Both the position numbers and the translations under genes were made by a program. Source: Bog-756 sp963769765 (GTDB taxonomy: Bacteria > Actinomycetota > Acidimicrobiia > Acidimicrobiales > RAAP-2). Taken from it: 64,000 nucleotides of DNA. The notes below the pieces were generated by a model that worked only from the letters and a program-made list of their open reading frames with translations, was not told where the DNA came from and made no database searches. Positions 25,610-34,938 of this stretch are shown here, in pieces. The first letter of the stretch is position 1. Each line of letters opens with the position of its first letter. The DNA is taken from contig CAVYNA010000004.1 of NCBI GenBank assembly GCA_963769765.1, positions 124,001 to 188,000 on the forward strand, given 5' to 3'.

Positions 25610-28603
25610 ATGGCCGATCGACTGGTGGTGCGGGGCGCGCGCGAGCACAACCTGCAAGACGTCTCCCTCGACCTGCCCCGCGACCGGCTCATCGTCTTCA
25701 CCGGCCTCTCGGGGTCCGGCAAGTCGTCGCTCGCCTTCGACACCATCTACGCGGAGGGCCAGCGACGGTACGTGGAGTCCCTCTCCGCCTACGCCCGCCA
25801 GTTCCTCGGCCAGATGGACAAGCCGGACGTCGACTTCATCGAGGGGCTCTCACCGGCGATCTCGATCGACCAGAAGTCGGCCTCCCACAACCCGCGCTCC
25901 ACCGTCGGCACGGTCACCGAGGTCTACGACTACCTGCGCCTCCTCTACGCCCGGATCGGCAAGCCCCACTGCCCGCGGTGCGGACGTGCCGTGGCCCGCC
26001 AGAGCCCCCAGCAGATCGTCGACCGCATCCTCGCCATGGCGGAGGGGACCCGGTTCATGGTGCTCGCCCCCGTGGTGCGCGGGCGCAAGGGCGAGTACGG
26101 TGCGCTCCTCGACGACCTGGCCAAGCAGGGCTTCGCCCGGGTCCGGGTCGACGGCACGACGATCGAGCTGGCCGACCGCGCGGAGCTCGACCTGGCCCGC
26201 TACGAGCAGCACACCATCGAGGTGGTCGTCGACCGCCTGGTCCGCCGGGACGACATCCAGCGCCGGTTGACCGAGTCCCTCGAGACCGCGCTCGCGCTCG
26301 CAGAAGGAGTGGCAGAGATCGTGGTGGTCGACGCCGAGGGCCACGAGGAGGAGGGCATCACCTTCAGCCAGCACCTCGCCTGCACGGAGTGCGGGATCAG
26401 CTTCGAGGACCCCTCGCCGCGCAATTTCTCGTTCAACTCGCCGTACGGCGCATGCCCGGCCTGCACAGGCCTCGGGACCAAGTTCGAGGTCGACCCGGAC
26501 CTGGTGGTCCCCGACCCGACCAGGTCCGTCGCGGACGGCGCACTCGCTCCCTGGTCGGGGGCGCGCAGCGAGTACTTCTCGCGCATGCTCGACGCGGTGG
26601 CCGAGCTCGGAGGCTTCTCGGTCGACGATCCGTGGGAGAAGCTGCGCAAGGCCGACCGCAAGCTCCTCCTCTACGGCGCCGGGACGAAGCAGGTGCACCT
26701 CCGCTACCGCAACCGCTACGGCCGGCAGCGGTCGTTCCACGCCCACTACGAGGGCATCGTCCCGTGGCTCCAGCGGCGTCACAGCGAGGCGGAGTCCGAC
26801 TTCTTGCGCGACAACCTCGAGCAGTACCTGCGCGAGGTGCCCTGCCCGGAGTGCGGCGGCGCACGGCTCCGCCCGGAGTCGCTCGCGGTGACCATCGGCG
26901 GTCACTCGATCTTCGAGCTCTGCTCACTCTCGATCGGCCACGCGGTCGACGTGGTCGGCACGCTCGACCTCTCCGAGCGCGACCACCTGATCGGCGACCG
27001 GGTCTTTCGCGAGGTGCGCGAGCGCATGCAGTTCCTCCTCGACGTCGGGCTCGACTATCTGACCCTCGCGCGCTCGGCGACCACGCTTTCGGGCGGCGAG
27101 GCGCAGCGGATCCGGCTGGCCAGCCAGATCGGGAGCGGTCTCGTCGGCGTGCTCTACGTCCTCGACGAGCCGTCCATCGGCCTCCACCAGCGCGACAACC
27201 AGCGGCTGATCGGCACGCTGCGGCGCCTGCGCGATCTCGGCAACACGGTCATCGTGGTCGAGCACGACGAGGAGACCATCCGCACCGCCGACCACGTCGT
27301 CGACGTCGGGCCCGGCGCGGGGGAGCACGGCGGGCGCATCGTCCACTCCGGCCCGGTCACCGGGCGCGGAGGGCTCGTGTCCAACAAGGCCTCCCTCACC
27401 GGGCAGTACCTCTCGGGCTCGCGCTCCATTCCGGTGCCCGCGCTGCGTCGCCCGGGCAACGGCGAGTCGTTGACGGTCGTCAAGGCCCGGGAGCACAACC
27501 TGCGCGACCTCACCGTCGGGTTCCCGTTGGGCCGGCTGATCGCGGTGACCGGCGTCTCGGGATCGGGGAAGTCGACCCTGGTCAACGACATCTTGCTGCG
27601 CTCGCTCGCCAAGCAGGTCCAGCGCTCGAAGACCCTGCCCGGGGCGCACGACACGATCAGTGGGGTGTCCTCGATCGACAAGGTGGTCGACGTCGACCAG
27701 GCACCGATCGGTCGTACGCCGCGGTCGAACCCCGCGACCTACACCGGGGTGTTCGACCATATCCGCAAGCTGTTCAGCCAGACCTCCGAGGCGAAGGTGC
27801 GTGGCTACCAGCCGGGACGGTTCTCCTTCAACGTGAAAGGCGGCCGCTGCGAGTCCTGTTCGGGAGACGGCACGCTCCGCATCGAGATGCACTTCCTTCC
27901 GGACATCTACGTCCCCTGCGAGGTCTGCCAGGGCGCCCGGTACAACCGCGACACGCTCGAGGTCACCTTCCGGGGCAAGCACATCGCCGAGGTGCTCGAC
28001 CTCTCGTGCGAAGAGGCGCTCGCCTTCTTCGCCGCCCAGCCGCCCATCGCCCGCCACCTCCAGACGCTGGTCGACGTCGGGCTCGGCTACATCCGCCTGG
28101 GTCAACCGGCGCCGACTCTCTCCGGCGGCGAGGCCCAGCGGGTCAAGCTCGCCTCCGAGCTCAGCCGGCGATCGACCGGCCGCACCCTCTACATCCTGGA
28201 CGAGCCCACGACCGGGCTCCACTTCGACGACGTCCGCAAGCTGCTGGACGTGCTCAACCGGCTCGTCGACCAGGGCAACACGGTCATCGTGATCGAGCAC
28301 AACCTCGACGTCATCAAGAGTGCGGATTGGATCGTCGACCTGGGTCCCGAGGGGGGCGACGGCGGTGGCACCGTCGTCGCTGAGGGCACTCCCGAGGAGG
28401 TGGCCGCGGCGACGCAGAGCTACACGGGGCAGGTGCTCGCGCCGGTGCTCGGGGTCGTCCCGGCGCCGAGCAGGGCCGGGGCCGGGGCGGGGGCCGGCGC
28501 GGGCGGCCGGAACGGTCGGGCACGCGCCGTGCGGGCCCCGAGTTCGAGCGGCGCGAACGGATCAGCGCGCGGGACCGCGAAGCGGAGGTCGGCGGTCACC
28601 TGA
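25610..28603 (+). CDS. uvrA: Excinuclease ABC subunit A
   Basis: 997 residues with two ABC ATPase modules. The first has Walker A GLSGSGKSSLAFD near residue 32 and signature LSGGEAQRIRLASQ near 490. The second has Walker A GVSGSGKSTLVND near 650 and signature LSGGEAQRVKLASE near 835. Zinc-binding cysteine pairs are visible (CPRCG near 122; CTECG and CPACTG near 257-285; CESCSG and CEVCQG near 747-775). The dimer scans DNA for distortions and loads UvrB. The last ~60 residues are a Gly/Ala/Arg/Ser-rich tail beyond the usual end. Confidence 0.97.
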   Translation: MADRLVVRGAREHNLQDVSLDLPRDRLIVFTGLSGSGKSSLAFDTIYAEGQRRYVESLSAYARQFLGQMDKPDVDFIEGLSPAISIDQKSASHNPRSTVGTVTEVYDYLRLLYARIGKPHCPRCGRAVARQSPQQIVDRILAMAEGTRFMVLAPVVRGRKGEYGALLDDLAKQGFARVRVDGTTIELADRAELDLARYEQHTIEVVVDRLVRRDDIQRRLTESLETALALAEGVAEIVVVDAEGHEEEGITFSQHLACTECGISFEDPSPRNFSFNSPYGACPACTGLGTKFEVDPDLVVPDPTRSVADGALAPWSGARSEYFSRMLDAVAELGGFSVDDPWEKLRKADRKLLLYGAGTKQVHLRYRNRYGRQRSFHAHYEGIVPWLQRRHSEAESDFLRDNLEQYLREVPCPECGGARLRPESLAVTIGGHSIFELCSLSIGHAVDVVGTLDLSERDHLIGDRVFREVRERMQFLLDVGLDYLTLARSATTLSGGEAQRIRLASQIGSGLVGVLYVLDEPSIGLHQRDNQRLIGTLRRLRDLGNTVIVVEHDEETIRTADHVVDVGPGAGEHGGRIVHSGPVTGRGGLVSNKASLTGQYLSGSRSIPVPALRRPGNGESLTVVKAREHNLRDLTVGFPLGRLIAVTGVSGSGKSTLVNDILLRSLAKQVQRSKTLPGAHDTISGVSSIDKVVDVDQAPIGRTPRSNPATYTGVFDHIRKLFSQTSEAKVRGYQPGRFSFNVKGGRCESCSGDGTLRIEMHFLPDIYVPCEVCQGARYNRDTLEVTFRGKHIAEVLDLSCEEALAFFAAQPPIARHLQTLVDVGLGYIRLGQPAPTLSGGEAQRVKLASELSRRSTGRTLYILDEPTTGLHFDDVRKLLDVLNRLVDQGNTVIVIEHNLDVIKSADWIVDLGPEGGDGGGTVVAEGTPEEVAAATQSYTGQVLAPVLGVVPAPSRAGAGAGAGAGGRNGRARAVRAPSSSGANGSARGTAKRRSAVT

Positions 28604-28656
28604 GCTGCAGCCCGTCCAGCGGCCGCGAGCTCAGATGAGCCTCCCGTCGACTGCCG

Positions 28657-29115
28657 TCAGGTGACCGTGATCGAGAGGTGCGACTTGGAGCCCTTCAGGC
28701 CGAGTTTGAACACGCGGGTGCCGGTCCCCCAGAAGCACAGGCCCGTTCCGGTATGGGCTGGGAGGGTGAAGGAGGGATTCGGTGCGGGGGCGGTCACCGT
28801 CTGGGAGACGGCGGTCTTGTTGATGATGGTCACCTTCTCCTTGGCCACCGTGCACACATTTCCCTTGGGCGGCTTGGAGGCCGACCAGGTTGCGCTCAGC
28901 TTCGAGGGCTTGAACTTGACGTTGGGCGCCTTCCCCTGGATGTTCGAGTTCGGAAGTGCGACGGGCAGTGCAGCCGCTGACGGGGTGGCCACGGCCACGC
29001 TCACCGAGGCGCTGTCGGCGCCGGCAGGGGCGGGGGCGGTCAGGGCGAGAGTGCCGAATGTGGCCGGCACGGCAAGGGCCGCAGCCGTCAAAAAGCGAAC
29101 AGGTAGAGCACGCAT
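28657..29115 (-). CDS. Small secreted protein of unknown function
   Basis: 152 residues. A Sec signal peptide is clear: MRALPVRF, hydrophobic AALAVPATFGTLALTA, then an APAPAGAD cleavage region. The mature part is about 115 residues with two cysteines (in GNVCTVAKEK and TGLCFWGTG) that could form a disulfide, and beta-strand-like segments reminiscent of a small Ig-like fold. The start at 29115 follows a strong AGGAGG eight bases upstream, which excludes the longer open frame. It is convergent with uvrA. I do not recognise the family. Confidence 0.7.
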   Translation of the reverse strand: MRALPVRFLTAAALAVPATFGTLALTAPAPAGADSASVSVAVATPSAAALPVALPNSNIQGKAPNVKFKPSKLSATWSASKPPKGNVCTVAKEKVTIINKTAVSQTVTAPAPNPSFTLPAHTGTGLCFWGTGTRVFKLGLKGSKSHLSITVT

Positions 29116-29252
29116 CGAGGGTTCCTCCTCACGGGCACGCACACTGGAGCGCGCGCCAACAGTCGCCAAGAAGCCATTTGTAACACGACGGCTGCCAACT
29201 TCCCATTCTCATCATTGAGGAGGTCGGGACCGCTCTTCGTGAGGCGCACGGC

Positions 29253-30143
29253 TCACTCGAGGGGCAACAACAGGTCGGAGGCTCCGTCGGCGGCCGGAAA
29301 TCGCGCGTCATGCAGCATTTTGCTACCGAATTCGACGAGCCCGGTCGGATCGGAAGCGGACGGCCGGACGCGGACGAGGTTGTCGACCACGTACACGACC
29401 CGCTCGACCGAACCGTCGGCGTCGATCCCGACCCGCCACGTCGCCTGCCCGTGGAACGGTCCGAGACGTGCACGCTCGGCCCGCCAGCGCCGACGGACGT
29501 CCCCGAGCGCACCGGCAACTCGCTCGAGATCGAGCGCACCCTGTACCGCCGGCTCCGGGTCGCGGAACCAACCGTGCAGGGCGACACGGGCCTGCAGCGG
29601 GTCGCGGGTCCCCTCGATCGTCGCGACCCCGTGGGGAAGTCGGGAGTCGAAGACGCAGAGCTGGTCGAACGTGGCCGGGATGCGATCCAAGAGGTGGCGG
29701 GTCTCCTGCGAGGCGGCCGGATCGAAATTCGCCCAGTAGTCGAGGAGGTGCTCGCCTCCGAGCAGCGTCTCGCCGCCGGTGAAGCGACGGTCCTCCCACG
29801 GAGTCAATGAGTAGACGTAGGACCACATGCCCTGGACCACGTCGGAGTGGAGCTCCTGACGACAGCCTTCGATGTAGTAGCTGAGCCAGGGGACGGTGAC
29901 CCGCCCGCAGCCGAGCGCAGAGCTGCCCCAGTCGCGGAGCGCGGTGGTGAACTCTGCCAGGAGCGACGGGGGGATGACGTTGATCGCCGGAGTCCGGATG
30001 TACGTGTACTGGCCCGGAACGTGCCAGTAGTCCCAGAGGAAGCGCTTGTCGGTGCTCGAGCGACTCGGGCCGACACATGCCTCGTAGTTGGCCCGCAGAT
30101 CGGCTGCCCGCTCGAAGAACGACGGCACCGTGGTCATCCTCAT
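29253..30143 (-). CDS. 2OG-Fe(II) oxygenase-like protein
   Basis: 296 residues. A cupin-like iron site can be read: H99-S-D101 in ELHSDVVQG, a distal H171 in RLPHGV, and R186 in DPLQARVALHGWF as the 2-oxoglutarate-binding arginine. The spacing between the HxD and the distal His (about 70 residues) and the H...R spacing of 15 fit the superfamily. FTGGETLLGG between them resembles the prolyl-hydroxylase-type loop. The ATG overlaps the stop of the transglutaminase-like gene by 4 bases, so it is the last cistron of a moxR operon, an unusual partner. Substrate unknown; hydroxylation of a protein or peptide is plausible. Confidence 0.65.
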   Translation of the reverse strand: MRMTTVPSFFERAADLRANYEACVGPSRSSTDKRFLWDYWHVPGQYTYIRTPAINVIPPSLLAEFTTALRDWGSSALGCGRVTVPWLSYYIEGCRQELHSDVVQGMWSYVYSLTPWEDRRFTGGETLLGGEHLLDYWANFDPAASQETRHLLDRIPATFDQLCVFDSRLPHGVATIEGTRDPLQARVALHGWFRDPEPAVQGALDLERVAGALGDVRRRWRAERARLGPFHGQATWRVGIDADGSVERVVYVVDNLVRVRPSASDPTGLVEFGSKMLHDARFPAADGASDLLLPLE

Positions 30144-32485
30144 GTTCGGATCATGGCAGACGTGCCCGTGGTCGTCGGCCGTCCGTCGCCGGGGTCACAG
30201 GTCCGCAGCAGGGAGCGGAGGTCCCGGTTGCGAAGCGCGGTCACGACCCGGGCGGACGCGGACACCGCCAATGCGATCTCGTCGTCGTCGAGTGGCACAG
30301 GAGCGAAGAGCGACCGATCGAGTAGTCCCGCGACGGTGACCGCGTCCGCCGCCACCGACCTGGCCACGTCGATGGACGGCGACGGACGGCGTTCGGTCGT
30401 GCGCGCATCGGCGAGATCGATCGACGCGGCAATCCCTGCGATCCAGGTGGAGGGCGATCGTCCGCGTGGGCGGTGCAGACCGGAGGCGTCGAGGGCGCGC
30501 TCGATCCGTGACCAGGCGTGCGCGACCGGGTCGAGCGCCTCTTCGCGTCGCCGCGTCATGACCGCGCGGCGCCGACGGCCGACCAGGAGCGCGAAGACCG
30601 CGAGTGCGAGCACGATCGCGGCGAGGAGCTCCCAGCCGATCGAGCCGTCTGCTCCGCCCCCCGTCGGAGGCACTGACGGGGTGGTCGATGTCGGGATGGT
30701 GATGACGGGCAGGGTCGTCGGGGCCGGCGGTGGTGTGGTCGGGGGTGTGGTCGGGAAGGTCGGCACCGTGGTCGGGGTAGTGACCGAAGTCGGTGCCGGC
30801 ACGCCGGTCGGGCCCACGATCGATGCAGGGGTGATCTCGCCCGCAGGACGCGCGGGGGTCGGCTCGAAGGAGACCCAGCCGGCCGACCTGCCGAGGTAGA
30901 CCTCGGGCCACGCGTGGGCGTCGACGCCCCGGACGACTGTCGTGCCGTCCGCGCTACGCGTCCCGGTGGTGAAGCCGACCACGATCCGTGTCGGGAGTCC
31001 CACCTCTCGGGCGAGGACCGCGAATGCGCCCGCGAACTGCTCGCAGGTGCCGGTGCGGGTGACATCGAGGAAGCGCACCAGCGGGTCCCCGCCGGCGGGG
31101 GTCGGCGGCGGGCGCAGCGCGTAGTGGAAGGTGCCCGAGCGGAACCAGTTCTCAAGGAGGAGCGCCGACGTGGTGGGGTCCGATGCGTCCGCGGTGATGG
31201 CGAGGGCCAGCGCGTGCAGCGCCGGTGGAAGCGGTGGGAGCGCCAGGAACTCGCCGGAATCGGCGGGCGGTCCGCCGGTGGCTCCGGGGGACGTGGTGAT
31301 CGGCGCCGGTGCGATGGCGGTCGCGGCGTACTGGACAGGAGGGGCGGGCGCGGAGGTGGCCAGCGCTCCGCCCTCGACGCGGGCCACACCGAAGGGCGCC
31401 GTCACCGCGAGGGTGTCTGGCGGCAGCGGGAGGAGCGGGCCGGCCAGCGACGCGAGGCGGACCGAGACCCGGTAGGTCCCCGATCGGGTGGTCGGCAATG
31501 TCGGGGGAACCGACACCGGGGTCGCGCCGCCGTCGAGGGTCGAGCGCATCGCGTGCGACGGTACCCAGGCACTGCCGTCGAAGGTCGAGAGGGTGGCGAG
31601 CTCCCAGTAGGTGGGCACCGTCGTGCGGGCGGTGAAGAGCACGCTCGCGGGTTGGGTTCGCTCGACGGCGGAGACGCTGGAGAGGAGCTGGAGGGCCGAA
31701 GTCGGCGCTGCCGACGCACCGGAGGAGTTCGACGTCGCGGTGGCGGCTTCTGCGGACGCTCCGGTCACGATGGCCGCAAGGATCGCGAGCGTGCCGAGCA
31801 GCGGCCCGCTCGACGGGAGGGGACGCCGAAACCAGCGTGGGCCGGTGCCGTGCCGACCAGACGGGGTCCTGACTGTTCGTTGACCGGGCAGTGCGATGAC
31901 GCAACTGGCGATCAGGAAGAAGGCGACCGCCAACCACGTGGCCACCGCGAGCGAGCCCACGACCGAGGCCCAGAGGACGAGGAGGAAGGGCGGCGCGAGC
32001 GCCAGCAGCCGGTGGTCGGCTTCGCGGGTGCCGCGCGGGTCCCGCACGCTGAAGAGGAGCTGGGCCGCGAGTGCCGCGAGACCGGCGGTCAGCGATCCGA
32101 TCACCACCAGCCCGGTGACCGCCGGATAGGGAACCCCGCCGGTGACCGCGGCTCTGACCGTGACGGCACCGTGCCGGAGGACCCGCACTGTGTCAGCGGT
32201 CGGCACACCGAGCACGGTGGTGCCCGGAACGGTCGCGTCGATCGCGGCGAAAAGGGTGGCGACTGCGCCGATCGCGGCGACAGCCGCGGCCGAGCGTCGG
32301 GTGGCAGAGAGGAGGACGATCGCGAGCGCACCGGTCACGACGGTGGTGACGAACACCGGTGCCACTGCGCGGCCTGCCGGCAGCCCACCGACGACGGTGC
32401 AGACTCCCGCGGCACCGACGAGTGACGCCGCCGCGATCGCGCACCGCAGCAGCGGGGCCGGACGGGAGGGGTCCACCGTGGTCAC
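30140..32485 (-). CDS. TgpA-like membrane protein with transglutaminase-like domain
   Basis: About 781 residues. The N-terminal ~230 residues contain about six membrane helices. A periplasmic region follows with a transglutaminase-like core: Cys near 481 (GTCEQFAGAFAVLARE), His near 521 (GVDAHAWPEVYL) and the acidic strand GWVSFEPTP. A Thr/Pro linker, a last membrane helix (IGWELLAAIVLALAVFALLV) and a cytoplasmic DUF4129-like tail complete it. The GTG at 32485 overlaps the DUF58 stop by 4 bases. MoxR-DUF58-TgpA operons are widespread; the biochemical role is still unclear, possibly assembly or modification of envelope proteins. Confidence 0.85.
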   Translation of the reverse strand: MTTVDPSRPAPLLRCAIAAASLVGAAGVCTVVGGLPAGRAVAPVFVTTVVTGALAIVLLSATRRSAAAVAAIGAVATLFAAIDATVPGTTVLGVPTADTVRVLRHGAVTVRAAVTGGVPYPAVTGLVVIGSLTAGLAALAAQLLFSVRDPRGTREADHRLLALAPPFLLVLWASVVGSLAVATWLAVAFFLIASCVIALPGQRTVRTPSGRHGTGPRWFRRPLPSSGPLLGTLAILAAIVTGASAEAATATSNSSGASAAPTSALQLLSSVSAVERTQPASVLFTARTTVPTYWELATLSTFDGSAWVPSHAMRSTLDGGATPVSVPPTLPTTRSGTYRVSVRLASLAGPLLPLPPDTLAVTAPFGVARVEGGALATSAPAPPVQYAATAIAPAPITTSPGATGGPPADSGEFLALPPLPPALHALALAITADASDPTTSALLLENWFRSGTFHYALRPPPTPAGGDPLVRFLDVTRTGTCEQFAGAFAVLAREVGLPTRIVVGFTTGTRSADGTTVVRGVDAHAWPEVYLGRSAGWVSFEPTPARPAGEITPASIVGPTGVPAPTSVTTPTTVPTFPTTPPTTPPPAPTTLPVITIPTSTTPSVPPTGGGADGSIGWELLAAIVLALAVFALLVGRRRRAVMTRRREEALDPVAHAWSRIERALDASGLHRPRGRSPSTWIAGIAASIDLADARTTERRPSPSIDVARSVAADAVTVAGLLDRSLFAPVPLDDDEIALAVSASARVVTALRNRDLRSLLRTCDPGDGRPTTTGTSAMIRT

Positions 32486-33732
32486 ACCACCACCACGGCT
32501 CCGAGGGCGGCGACCCCGTGCGGCAGCGAGGACAGCGCGGTCGTGGTGGTCACCACCATGCACGGACCAGGCGGCGCGGTATCACCCCACCGAGGGATCG
32601 GAGCGGGTTGGGCGTCACCGGACAGCGGTCGGTGCGGTGTCAGCGTCGCGAGCAGCGGGAAGACACCGGCAATCCCTTCGTCGGTCGGGGCGACGACGGC
32701 CCGACCACCGGAGAGGGTCCGGAGCTCGACCGTCCGCCCGGTGGAGCAGGCGTCGAGGATGATCCCGTGGGTGACGCCGAGCGCGTCGTCGAACGCACCC
32801 CGGCGGTGCCTCCCCGCGCGATCATCGAGGAGGATGCGCACGACCTCGTCACGGTCCGGTGCGAACTCACGGACCAGGATCGGGCCCGATCCGGCAAACG
32901 ACGGCCAGTGCGTCTGGTGGAGGCGGTCGCCGCGGCGGTAGGGGCGGAGTCCGGCGAGCTCGCCGGGGTCGTGGGCTGCGGGCGCCCGAACGGTCCGCGC
33001 CGAGACGGCCTGGTCGCCGCCCCCGGTGTCCGCGGTCGCCGGTTCGGAGGCCCAACCGGGCGCCGGAGGCGGGTACACGACGATGATCAACGGCGTCAGT
33101 GATGGTCCCGCCACCCCGAACAGGACGAACGGGTCGTGTGTCCAGAGCCGGAGCCGAGGCAGCCCGAAGATGCCGCGGGACCCGGTCGGCACCGGTCGGA
33201 GCGTGCTGCCCGCCGTGTGCGGGGCGAGCCCCGCAACCCCGACGAGCGCGGTGCGCGACGGTGCCAGGCGGCCCGACTCCCGGGGAGTCGCCCACGACGT
33301 CTCGTCCGCGGTGACACCACCGGTCTCGGGTGCCCGCAGCTCGGACACCCGCACCCAGCGACGGTCGGGCGACTCGAGGCCGAATGGCGGCGCGCCGTCG
33401 TCGGTAGCCGCCGCGACGACCGACAGCCGGCAGTCGGAGCCGAGGGTGACCATCGCGGGCGCGGCCCGGAGGTAGACGGTGACGCCGGACGCGACGCGGA
33501 CGGCGCGCCTGACGGCGATCAGCGGTGCGGCGAGCAGCGGGACGGCGAGCCCGGCGAGCAGCGGCAGAAGGGTGATCCGATGGAAGAGCACGGCGGCCGC
33601 TCCGAGCACGAGCCAGACCATCCCGAGGCCCAGTCCACGAGCGGTCGGGCGTCCTGTTGCGATCGCCGCCGCCGACGTCGGCCGTTCAGTCTTCTCCGAT
33701 CGTCTCGTCCCCGGGTCACGCGGGTCGATCAT
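32482..33732 (-). CDS. DUF58 domain-containing protein
   Basis: 416 residues. Two membrane helices near residues 37-72 are followed by a beta-rich region. The DUF58 signature YRRGDRLHQTHWPSFAGSG is near residue 265, then ILVREF. After it comes a von Willebrand A-like fold (VVRILLDDRAGRHRRGAFDDA). The classical DUF58 motif has Arg-x-Ile-x-Trp; here it is His-Gln-Thr-His-Trp. It is expected to be a partner of the MoxR ATPase encoded 5 bases upstream and overlaps the transglutaminase-like gene by 4 bases. Confidence 0.87.
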   Translation of the reverse strand: MIDPRDPGTRRSEKTERPTSAAAIATGRPTARGLGLGMVWLVLGAAAVLFHRITLLPLLAGLAVPLLAAPLIAVRRAVRVASGVTVYLRAAPAMVTLGSDCRLSVVAAATDDGAPPFGLESPDRRWVRVSELRAPETGGVTADETSWATPRESGRLAPSRTALVGVAGLAPHTAGSTLRPVPTGSRGIFGLPRLRLWTHDPFVLFGVAGPSLTPLIIVVYPPPAPGWASEPATADTGGGDQAVSARTVRAPAAHDPGELAGLRPYRRGDRLHQTHWPSFAGSGPILVREFAPDRDEVVRILLDDRAGRHRRGAFDDALGVTHGIILDACSTGRTVELRTLSGGRAVVAPTDEGIAGVFPLLATLTPHRPLSGDAQPAPIPRWGDTAPPGPCMVVTTTTALSSLPHGVAALGAVVVV

Positions 33733-33737
33733 CGGTG

Positions 33738-34790
33738 TCAGCCGACGGGACCGGCCACCGGCACCGGCGTGCTGTCGAGCAGTTCGTGCACGATCACTTC
33801 CGCATCGGCCCCGGTCAGCGCAGATCGAGGATCGAGGATCAGACGGTGGGCGAGCACCGGCACGGCGACCGACCGGACGTCGTCGGGGACCACGAAGTCC
33901 CGGCCGTCGGCCACCGCCATCGCCCGGCTCATCCGCATCACCGCACGTGCCGCCCGCGGCGATGCGCCGACCTGGACGGAAGGATGCGCACGGGACGCGG
34001 CCACGAGGTCGAGGATGTAGGCCCGAGCGGCAGGGGAGACGTGCGCCCCGTCGACCTCGGCGGCCAGCCGGCGGAGCTCGTCGGAAGTGATGACCGGCGC
34101 GAGCGTCACCACCGCCTCCGCGGGGTCACCACCGGCGAGCAGGGCATCCTCAGAGGGGCGGTCGGGGTAGCCCATGGACAGCCGGACGAGGAAGCGGTCG
34201 CGCTGCCCGTGGGGGAGCGGTGAGGTGCCGGCGAAGTCGTGCGGATTCTGGGTCGCGACCACCAGGAAGGGAGCGGGCAGCCGCTCGGCGTGCCCGTCGA
34301 CCGACACCTGCCGTTCCTCCATCGACTCGAGCAGTGCCGACTGGGTGCGCGCGGAGGCCCGGTTGAGCTCGTCGGCCATCAGCACGTTGGTGAAGATCGG
34401 GCCCTTCCGGAAGATCGGCTCGCCCCGGGTGGTGTCGTAGACCATCGCTCCGGTGATGTCGGCCGGCAGCAGGTCCGCAGTGCACTGCACGCGCCGGAAC
34501 TCGAGCCCGAACGACCGTGCGAGCGCCTTGGCGAAGGTGGTCTTGCCCAGCCCGGGGAGGTCCTCCACCAGGAGGTGACCGCCGGCGGCGAAGCAGCCCA
34601 CCGCGAGGCCGACCAGGTCGTCGCTCGCGAAGAGCACGGAGCGGACGTTGTCGACGGCAGCCGCGAAGAGTGCCTCGGGAGACCGCTCGCGGGGCGAAGA
34701 GACGGCGCTCAGACCACCATCGGAAGCCGCGGGAACCGGTGCCGGCCGGGCCGGGCCACCCGGAGATCCGCCGTCGAGTCGTCCGACCAT
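33738..34790 (-). CDS. MoxR-family AAA+ ATPase
   Basis: 350 residues. Walker A is DLPGLGKTT at 77-85, Walker B is VLMADELNRAS, and sensor 1 lies in FLVVATQNP. The usual MoxR EGTYPLPEAQLDRF motif is changed to FAGTSPLPHGQRDRF. The C-terminal lid contains GASPRAARAVMRMSRAMA. MoxR proteins act as chaperone-like ATPases together with DUF58/VWA partners. First gene of a four-gene operon. TAGGCT lies 6 bases before its ATG, so the operon mRNA is predicted leaderless. Confidence 0.9.
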   Translation of the reverse strand: MVGRLDGGSPGGPARPAPVPAASDGGLSAVSSPRERSPEALFAAAVDNVRSVLFASDDLVGLAVGCFAAGGHLLVEDLPGLGKTTFAKALARSFGLEFRRVQCTADLLPADITGAMVYDTTRGEPIFRKGPIFTNVLMADELNRASARTQSALLESMEERQVSVDGHAERLPAPFLVVATQNPHDFAGTSPLPHGQRDRFLVRLSMGYPDRPSEDALLAGGDPAEAVVTLAPVITSDELRRLAAEVDGAHVSPAARAYILDLVAASRAHPSVQVGASPRAARAVMRMSRAMAVADGRDFVVPDDVRSVAVPVLAHRLILDPRSALTGADAEVIVHELLDSTPVPVAGPVG

Positions 34791-34796
34791 GGGGGA

Positions 34797-34802
34797 AGCC
34801 TA
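34797..34802 (-). promoter_or_regulatory. -10 element (TAGGCT) for the leaderless moxR operon
   Basis: On the minus strand TAGGCT is followed by six bases (TCCCCC) and the moxR ATG. No -35 consensus seen. Confidence 0.55.
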
Positions 34803-34938
34803 AGCGGCGCTCCCCCCGGATTGGGAACGAAGTGCGCACCGGCACCCGCCGGCGGCGCGAGACTGATCGGGACGGCAGGCGGCCGATCTGTCCCGGCGCG
34901 GAGGCCGGGCCGGGCGCCGAGCCGGGAGGACCGCAGGG

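Noticed and set aside
30088..30899. Plus-strand ORFs opposite the transglutaminase-like gene
   Set aside because: Shadows of the Thr/Pro linker and cytoplasmic tail of the real minus-strand gene.
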